This document shows positions 6,382-11,680 of a DNA stretch of 11,680 nucleotides, piece after piece. The notes under the pieces were generated by a model. That model worked only from the letters and a program-made list of their open reading frames with translations. It was not told the DNA's origin and did no database searches. The stretch is from DRVV01 sp038868255. Its GTDB lineage: Archaea > Thermoproteota > Bathyarchaeia > Bathyarchaeales > Bathycorpusculaceae. The stretch spans positions 1 to 11,680 of the forward strand of contig JAWCTJ010000042.1 in NCBI GenBank assembly GCA_038868255.1. The letters run 5' to 3'. The position numbers were made by a program, and so were the translations under genes. Position 1 is the stretch's first letter, and each line of letters opens with the position of its first letter.

Positions 6382-6789
6382 ATGGATGAGAAACCAAAAC
6401 TTAAGGTAACACTTGTCACGGGGCGGACAATAGAACAGGGTGCTGGAAAGGAACATGGTAAATTTTCTAAGAAGTACGTTGAAAGTGTCTCCACATGCTA
6501 TATGGACCCTGAGGACATGAAGAAGTTGGCTGTGAAAGACAAAACTAACATTTTAGTCTCCACAAGATATGGCTCAGTTGTGGTGAAAGCGGCAAAATCC
6601 TTGAGAGCACCACATCCAAGCATCATTTATATACCGTATGGCCCATGGGTAAATGTACTCGTCGATCCTGAAACTAACAGCATTGGAATGCCAACGCTTA
6701 AGGGCATTCCAGCTGAAGTTGAACCTGCACCAGACAAACCTATCTTAAGCTTGGAAGAACTCCTTAAACAGCAGTTCAGGAAGGATTAA
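6382..6789 (+). CDS. fwdD: Formylmethanofuran dehydrogenase subunit D
   Basis: FwdD/FmdD is the small molybdopterin-dinucleotide-binding subunit that completes the pterin-binding fold of FwdB in the cytoplasmic complex reducing CO2 to formyl-methanofuran. The 135-residue length is normal. Characteristic stretches are GRTIEQGAGKEHGKFSKKY (14-32), STCYMDPEDMKKL (37-49) and, near the C-terminus, IPYGPWVN followed by TNSIGMPTLKGI. It is first in a tight operon; fwdB begins one base after its stop. The ATG at 6382 follows GAGGT (6371-6375) by 6 bases. In some archaea FwdB and FwdD are fused; here they are separate. Confidence 0.96.
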   Translation: MDEKPKLKVTLVTGRTIEQGAGKEHGKFSKKYVESVSTCYMDPEDMKKLAVKDKTNILVSTRYGSVVVKAAKSLRAPHPSIIYIPYGPWVNVLVDPETNSIGMPTLKGIPAEVEPAPDKPILSLEELLKQQFRKD

Positions 6790-6790
6790 C

Positions 6791-8245
6791 ATGACCGTTG
6801 TCAAGGCTGTAACATGTCCCGTTTGCGGTTGCCTCTGCGACGACATAGAGCTCACAATTGAAAAAGGGCGAGTGGTCAAGGTCAAGAATGGCTGTGCTAT
6901 GTGTGAGGCTAAATTCCAGAGTCACGCCAGTGATCATAGGCCAACGAAGCCCATGATAAGAAAGGATGGCAAACTTGTGGAGGTTTCTCTCGAAGAAGCC
7001 ATCCGAAAAGCTTCTGAGATACTTGCCGGCGCCAGCTACCCTGTACTTTACGGATGGAGCTCTACAAGCTGCGAAGCCACAAAAGTTGGCATCGAGCTAG
7101 CTGAGGAAATAGGCGGCGTGATAGACAACACTTCCGTTGTCTGCCATGGCCCATCAATTCTAGCTGTTCAACAAGTGGGTATTCCCTCATGCACTCTCGG
7201 TCAAGTAAGGCATAGGGCTGATCTCATCATTTATTGGGGTTGCGATCCTTGGAGTGCCCATCCAAGACATATTGAACGCTACACGGCGTTTTCTGAGGGC
7301 AGATTCGAGAAGAGCGCATGGAAAACTTATCTAAACAAGATAAAAGCGCTTGTCGGTCGCAAGAAAATTGAAAGCGCCATTAGACGTCTAGCCATAAAGA
7401 GCAAGGAACCAACTCCAAGTCTTATTGAAAAGAGCCCGCCCAAATATCTTTCAAAGGAAGGAAGAAAGCTCATAGTCATAGATGTTCGAAGAACAAAGAC
7501 GGCTGAAATGGCTGACTACTTCATACAAGTGGAACCTGGCAAGGACTATGAACTGCTTAAGGCCATGAGGGCGCTTGTTCGGGATCAAGAGATCGAAGTT
7601 GATAGAGTTGCAGGGGTTCCAGTAGAGTATTTAGAAGATATCGTTGACGCCATGGTAAGTTGTGACTTCGGAGCATTATTCTTCGGCTTAGGTCTAACCA
7701 TGAGCAGTGCCAAGCTTAAGAACATTGAGGAGGCCATAAGGCTTACTCGTGACCTAAACATGCGGACAAAATTTATCATAATGCCGATGAGAGGGCATTT
7801 TAATGTTACGGGTGCTAATGTTGTTTCTACCTGGGAAACAGGATACCCCTACGCTGTGGATTTCTCTTTAGGGTATCCAAGATATAATCCTGGGGAAACT
7901 ACTGTTGTTGACATACTTTTAAGGAAAGATTCAGATGCTGCGCTGGTGATCGCCTCAGATCCTGTTTCAAACTTTCCACTTAAAGCGTCCGAGCACCTTG
8001 TGCAAAAACCATTGATCGTCATAGACGCTCATATGAATGTAACCGCAAGCATGGCTGATGTTTTCATTCCAGCTGCTATGGTAGGCGTAGAAGCTGAAGG
8101 TACAGCCTATCGCATGGATCATGTACCTATTCCCTTGAAGAAGGTTGTAGATCCTCCTGAAGGTGTGCTTTCAGACGAGGAGATCTTGAAGCGAATACTA
8201 TCAGAAGTTAGGAAGGTCAAGAAAGAAAGGATGGAGGCGGCGTAA
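6791..8245 (+). CDS. fwdB: Formylmethanofuran dehydrogenase subunit B (W/Mo catalytic subunit)
   Basis: Catalytic subunit of formylmethanofuran dehydrogenase, 484 residues, reducing CO2 to formate at a tungsto- or molybdopterin centre. The N-terminal [4Fe-4S] site shows C9, C12 and C16 in CPVCGCLCDD plus C35; C14 and C38 are extra cysteines. The metal ligand is C118 in DNTSVVCHGPS, the same position as Cys118 of the Methanothermobacter wolfeii enzyme, so this is the cysteine, not the selenocysteine, form. Other conserved stretches are YWGCDPWSAHPRH (148-160), QVEPGKDYELL and RGHFNVTGANVVSTWETGYP. The protein is about 50 residues longer than the usual ~430: a basic, helix-prone insertion occupies roughly residues 173-220. 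The ATG at 6791 follows AAGGA (6781-6785) by 5 bases. Molybdenum versus tungsten cannot be decided from sequence. Confidence 0.97.
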   Translation: MTVVKAVTCPVCGCLCDDIELTIEKGRVVKVKNGCAMCEAKFQSHASDHRPTKPMIRKDGKLVEVSLEEAIRKASEILAGASYPVLYGWSSTSCEATKVGIELAEEIGGVIDNTSVVCHGPSILAVQQVGIPSCTLGQVRHRADLIIYWGCDPWSAHPRHIERYTAFSEGRFEKSAWKTYLNKIKALVGRKKIESAIRRLAIKSKEPTPSLIEKSPPKYLSKEGRKLIVIDVRRTKTAEMADYFIQVEPGKDYELLKAMRALVRDQEIEVDRVAGVPVEYLEDIVDAMVSCDFGALFFGLGLTMSSAKLKNIEEAIRLTRDLNMRTKFIIMPMRGHFNVTGANVVSTWETGYPYAVDFSLGYPRYNPGETTVVDILLRKDSDAALVIASDPVSNFPLKASEHLVQKPLIVIDAHMNVTASMADVFIPAAMVGVEAEGTAYRMDHVPIPLKKVVDPPEGVLSDEEILKRILSEVRKVKKERMEAA

Positions 8246-9940
8246 ATGGAGCTTCTAGTAAAGAATGGGTATGTATTCGATCCGTTAAACGGAATTAACG
8301 GAGAAAAAATGGATATTGCTATTAAAAGTGGAAAAATCGTTGAGAAAGTCGGTAAAAAAGCCAAAGTAATTGATGCTTCCGGCATGACAGTAATGCCTGG
8401 TGGAGTTGACATTCACAGTCACATTGCTGGTGGCAAGGTTAACTCTGGAAGAATGCTGAGGCCTGAGGACCACTTCAAGGATGTTGAGAAAAAAACAATG
8501 GTTACAAGATCAGGTGTAGGCTACTCAATACCCTCCACCTTTACAACCGGCTACCGCTATGCCCGAATGGGCTGGACAACAGTAATGGATCCCGCCATGC
8601 CGCCTCTAGAAGCTAAGCACACTCATGAAGAGCTAAGTGATACGCCAATAATCGACAAGGCAAGCTATCCGCTGCTCGGAGACTGGTGGTTTGTTCTCGA
8701 ATATCTTAGGGACGGAAGAATTGAAGAATGTGCTAGGCATGTAGCTTGGATGATGAAGACTACAAAGGGTTACGCGATTAAACTTGTAAATCCAGGTGGA
8801 CTTGAAGCTTGGGGATTTGGGCGAAATGTCCACAGTATAGACGATCCAGTACCCAACTTTGGAATTACACCTCGCGAGATCATACATGGGCTATGCAAAG
8901 TTAACAAGCTTCTCCACTTACCCCACACAATACACCTTCATACAAACAACCTTGGCGTACCTGGAAACTACCTAACTACGCTGGAAACGATGAGATGTGT
9001 TGAAGATTTATTCGACGGCGAAAAGCCTGTCATGCACATAACTCACTGCCAGTTTTCAGCCTTTAAAGGTGACGACTGGAGAACTTTTGATACAGGGGCT
9101 GAAGAAATAGCCGAGTATATGAATGCTCACTCTCACGTAACGATGGATATGGGGCAAGTTATATTCACGGACACAACAACAATGACTGCTGATGGGCCTT
9201 TCCAGTACACTCTCTACACACTCAGCGGGAACAAGTGGGTAAACCATGATGTGGAAACTGAAACAAGCTCTGGCATAGTACCTTTTCATTACAGACCGAA
9301 AAGTGCGGTTCACGCGACTCAATGGTCAATAGGACTTGAACTAGCCCTTTTAATTAGGGATCCATGGAAGATTTTCCTAAGCACTGATCATCCAAATGCC
9401 GGTCCATTTATAGGATACCCACAGGTCATAGCGTGGCTGATGAGCCGTAAAGCCCGTGAAGAAACATTGAAGAAACTGCATCCAAAAGCTAGGAAAAAAA
9501 GCCTTTTGCCATCAATAAATCGTGAATTAAGCCTGTATGACATTGCAGTTGTTACTCGTGCTGGACAAGCACTAGCTTTAGGTCTAACGTTCAAGGGACA
9601 TTTAGGTGTAGGCGCGGATGCCGACATTGCAATATACAATATTAATCCTGAAAAACTTGACCCTTCTAGGGACTACGAAGCTATAATAAAAGCCTTCGGG
9701 TGTACCGCTTACACGATTAAAAGCGGCGAAATCGTGGTGAAGGATGGGGAAGTCCTTAAACATGTGCCAGGCGCAACCCTTTGGGTTAATGTAGAAACCT
9801 GTAAGCCGTGTGAGATGGAAGTGGACGAGAAACTGAAGAGGCGGTTCAGAGAGTACTGGACCGTAGAGTATGAGAATTATCCCGTTGACGAGCATTACTT
9901 GGCAATTTCACGTAAAATAAATGTGAAGGCTGAGGTATGA
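8246..9940 (+). CDS. fwdA: Formylmethanofuran dehydrogenase subunit A (amidohydrolase)
   Basis: FwdA is the amidohydrolase-superfamily subunit that condenses formate, delivered by a tunnel from FwdB, with methanofuran at a binuclear metal site. Its 564 residues match the family length. Metal-site residues recognisable by analogy are H57 and H59 in GGVDIHSH, K179 in GYAIKLVNPGG (the likely carboxylated lysine), H230/H232 in TIHLHTNNLG, H264/H267 in HITH and D381 in LSTDHPN. The typical FwdA stretches MRPEDH-like (LRPEDH, 71-76), YRYARMGWTTVMDPAMPPLE and LGVGADADIAIYNI are present. The start codon abuts the fwdB stop, with GGAGG (8233-8237) 8 bases upstream, so translation is probably coupled. 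Nothing looks truncated. Confidence 0.97.
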   Translation: MELLVKNGYVFDPLNGINGEKMDIAIKSGKIVEKVGKKAKVIDASGMTVMPGGVDIHSHIAGGKVNSGRMLRPEDHFKDVEKKTMVTRSGVGYSIPSTFTTGYRYARMGWTTVMDPAMPPLEAKHTHEELSDTPIIDKASYPLLGDWWFVLEYLRDGRIEECARHVAWMMKTTKGYAIKLVNPGGLEAWGFGRNVHSIDDPVPNFGITPREIIHGLCKVNKLLHLPHTIHLHTNNLGVPGNYLTTLETMRCVEDLFDGEKPVMHITHCQFSAFKGDDWRTFDTGAEEIAEYMNAHSHVTMDMGQVIFTDTTTMTADGPFQYTLYTLSGNKWVNHDVETETSSGIVPFHYRPKSAVHATQWSIGLELALLIRDPWKIFLSTDHPNAGPFIGYPQVIAWLMSRKAREETLKKLHPKARKKSLLPSINRELSLYDIAVVTRAGQALALGLTFKGHLGVGADADIAIYNINPEKLDPSRDYEAIIKAFGCTAYTIKSGEIVVKDGEVLKHVPGATLWVNVETCKPCEMEVDEKLKRRFREYWTVEYENYPVDEHYLAISRKINVKAEV

Positions 9941-10764
9941 TGATTGTCCTAACTCCGATAAGAGAATTTAAAGTTCCAGTGTTGGCAGAGTGCATAAGTC
10001 CAGATGTTTTTGAAGGAAAAAACTCGGCTCAAATAGGCCAGCTGCTTATCTATGAAGGTAACAGGGAGAAGAAGTTACAAGAGCTCTTCAAGGTTGAAGA
10101 AGCCAAAACAGCTGAAGGAATCGCAGAACCCGCAATAACTATACAAGGAGACGTAAGCAGGATCAAATACATAGGCGCCAGAATGACAAAGGGTGAAATA
10201 ATTATAAATGGCAGTGTGGGCATGCACCTCGGTGAAGAAATGAAAGGAGGAAAAATAACAGTTCACGGAAATGCTGGCGGATGGGCAGGTTCTGCAATGA
10301 AAGGCGGAGTCATAGATATCCGTGGAGACGCAGGGGATTATTTGGCCACACCCTACCGTGGGAGCACTCAAGGGATGTCCGGCGGAAAAATAATCGTCCA
10401 CGGAAACGCAGGAGTGGACGCTGGAGCCTACATGAGAAAAGGCATTATAAAGGTGTACGGAAATGCAGGGCAATTCGCAGGCATGGGCATGCATGATGGT
10501 ATGATCTACGTAAAAGGCAACTGTGACGGAAGAGCTGGTTCATGCATGACTGGTGGAACCATCGTGATAAGCGGATTCATCGAATCCATACTGCCATCGT
10601 TCACTTTCGATGGCTTAAAAAAGAAAGTTAAGATAGAAGAAAGCGAAGTGGTAGAGACGCCCTTCTACCTCTTTATCGGCGATCTGGCTGAGAATGGTAA
10701 AGGCAAACTATATGTTTCTAAGACAAATAATCCTCAACTAAGTCATTATGAAAGATTTCTCTAG
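9937..10764 (+). CDS. fwdC: Formylmethanofuran dehydrogenase subunit C
   Basis: FwdC is a beta-helical subunit related to the C-terminal GXGXG domain of glutamate synthase; it organises FwdA and FwdB in the complex. The 275-residue protein has an N-terminal extension and then about seven repeats of roughly 18-20 residues between about residues 80 and 215. They carry elements such as MKGGKITVHGNAG, MSGGKIIVHGNAG and MTGGTIVISG. One repeat is interrupted by a longer loop, YLATPYRGSTQ. The C-terminus (YVSKTNNPQLSHYERFL) is typical. It begins four bases inside the end of fwdA (ATGA overlap); a second ATG follows at 9940. AAGG (9926-9929) lies 7 bases before the first ATG. Confidence 0.96.
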   Translation: MMIVLTPIREFKVPVLAECISPDVFEGKNSAQIGQLLIYEGNREKKLQELFKVEEAKTAEGIAEPAITIQGDVSRIKYIGARMTKGEIIINGSVGMHLGEEMKGGKITVHGNAGGWAGSAMKGGVIDIRGDAGDYLATPYRGSTQGMSGGKIIVHGNAGVDAGAYMRKGIIKVYGNAGQFAGMGMHDGMIYVKGNCDGRAGSCMTGGTIVISGFIESILPSFTFDGLKKKVKIEESEVVETPFYLFIGDLAENGKGKLYVSKTNNPQLSHYERFL

Positions 10765-10777
10765 GCAGGGTATCAAA

Positions 10778-11680
10778 TTGAGTGAAGCATTAAGCGTAAA
10801 CCTGTTGGCTTGGAGGATCCTGGAGAAAATATTGCAAAAACCGGACTATTATGGAGTCAAGATAGAAAAGATGCAGAATGGCGCTATAATTGTAGATGCA
10901 GGTATTGAAGCCAGAGGAGGTTTCGAGGCTGGAAGGTTGATAACGGAAATCTGTCTTGGCGGTTGCGGGAAAGCCAAGATAAGCATGATGCATTACGGCG
11001 AGCTTGAACTTCCATCTATCTTCGTATACACTGATCACCCGGCGATATCGACATTAGGCTCGCAGTTTGCAGGCTGGAACATAAAGAGTGAAGATTATTC
11101 AGCCATAGGCTCCGGACCAGCTCGGGCTCTATCCTTAAAACCCAAGGAAATATATGAAGAAATTGGATATCATGATCAGTGTGATAGGGCTATAGTGGTT
11201 TTGGAAACTGACAAGCGCCCTCCGGGCAAGCTTATCCAGCGGATAGCTGAAGACTGTAACATCAGATGCGAAAACCTTGCAGTAATATTAACTCCAACCG
11301 CCAGCGTAGCCGGCTCAACGCAAGTAGCTGGAAGAATCGTTGAGACAGGTCTCCATAAGCTCTCAAAGTTAGGACTTGACCCAAATTTTGTTCTCTATGC
11401 TTGGGGATACGCCCCCATACCGCCGGTTCATCCCAAGTTCGTCAAGGCAATGGCACGAACAAACGATGCAATACTATATGGAGGAGTAAGCTACTACGTA
11501 GTTAACTGCGATGATGAGGTAAAACTGGAGGAAATTGTGCAGAAAGCACCCTCAAAGTTCTCAAAGGACTACGGGAAATCATTTTTCGATATTTTTAAGG
11601 GAGCTGGCTATGACTTTTACAAAATAGATCCTAACATATTCGCGCCGGCTGTGCTGATCATAAACAACATCAAGACAGGA
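10778..11680 (+). CDS. mch: Methenyltetrahydromethanopterin cyclohydrolase (3' end outside window)
   Basis: Mch interconverts N5-formyl- and N5,N10-methenyl-tetrahydromethanopterin, two steps after formylmethanofuran formation; cytoplasmic. 301 residues are visible from a TTG start, and about 15-20 are missing at the right edge. Diagnostic stretches are GGFEAGRLITEICLGG (47-62), TDHPAISTLGSQFAGW (85-100), IGSGPARALSLKPKEIYEEIG (within 110-130), TPTASVAGSTQVAGRIVE (172-189), RTNDAILYGG (227-236) and DYGKSFFDIF (264-273). R186 and E189 correspond to the catalytic Arg/Glu pair described in the Archaeoglobus enzyme. Start choice: the TTG at 10778 gives an N-terminus (SEALSVN) like other Mch proteins and has AGGG 7 bases upstream. 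An in-frame ATG at 10748, overlapping fwdC by 17 bases and without a ribosome site, would add ten residues. Confidence 0.95.
   Translation, partial: MSEALSVNLLAWRILEKILQKPDYYGVKIEKMQNGAIIVDAGIEARGGFEAGRLITEICLGGCGKAKISMMHYGELELPSIFVYTDHPAISTLGSQFAGWNIKSEDYSAIGSGPARALSLKPKEIYEEIGYHDQCDRAIVVLETDKRPPGKLIQRIAEDCNIRCENLAVILTPTASVAGSTQVAGRIVETGLHKLSKLGLDPNFVLYAWGYAPIPPVHPKFVKAMARTNDAILYGGVSYYVVNCDDEVKLEEIVQKAPSKFSKDYGKSFFDIFKGAGYDFYKIDPNIFAPAVLIINNIKTG

Noticed and set aside
7307..7450. FwdB insertion as an intein
   Set aside because: Only about 50 residues, with no splice-junction Cys/Ser start, no terminal His-Asn and no endonuclease motif.
10075..10494. 139-codon open frame on the minus strand
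   Set aside because: It lies wholly inside fwdC, whose protein is clearly recognised; the repeated Gly codons of FwdC create long antisense frames.

Overview
The window is archaeal. It carries a four-gene formylmethanofuran dehydrogenase cluster (fwdD-fwdB-fwdA-fwdC) followed directly by methenyl-tetrahydromethanopterin cyclohydrolase (mch, cut by the right edge). These are steps of the tetrahydromethanopterin/methanofuran C1 pathway, the methyl branch of the archaeal Wood-Ljungdahl pathway and of methanogenesis. Promoters look archaeal (TATA-like A/T boxes) and many genes have clear Shine-Dalgarno sites. No gene specific to methanogenesis (mcr, mtr) is present. The organism could therefore be a methanogen or a non-methanogenic archaeon, for example a Thermoproteota/Bathyarchaeia-like lineage; that placement is a guess from general resemblance.

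Layout. Bases 1-115 are non-coding and can fold. Bases 116-1142 (minus strand) hold a small operon: a winged-helix-type regulator followed by mobB, a GTPase of molybdopterin-guanine-dinucleotide biosynthesis. A compact divergent promoter at about 1182-1249, with a perfect inverted repeat next to the regulator, separates them from a cluster of three paralogous predicted nucleotidyltransferases (1253-2278 +, 2266-3339 +, 3342-4376 -). Next come a minus-strand multi-pass membrane protein resembling an ECF-transporter substrate-binding component (4466-5203) and, divergent from it, a CitG/MdcB-like (triphosphoribosyl-dephospho-CoA synthase family) gene (5299-6252). The fwdDBAC-mch operon fills 6382-11680.

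How they may work together. FwdB is a molybdopterin-type enzyme whose metal ligand is a cysteine (Cys118), not selenocysteine; MobB fits as a supplier of its guanine-dinucleotide cofactor. FwdA supplies the binuclear-metal amidohydrolase site that condenses formate with methanofuran, and Mch acts two steps later. The central part is the least understood: three three-domain nucleotidyltransferase paralogues, a vitamin-type transporter subunit and a CitG-like enzyme beside C1 genes. In citrate and malonate lyases a CitG/MdcB enzyme works with a nucleotidyltransferase (CitX/MdcG), so an uncharacterised cofactor-building or cofactor-attachment route is a reasonable hypothesis, but only a hypothesis.

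No rRNA, CRISPR array, insertion sequence or convincing tRNA was seen, and no gene-free stretch exceeds 300 bases.
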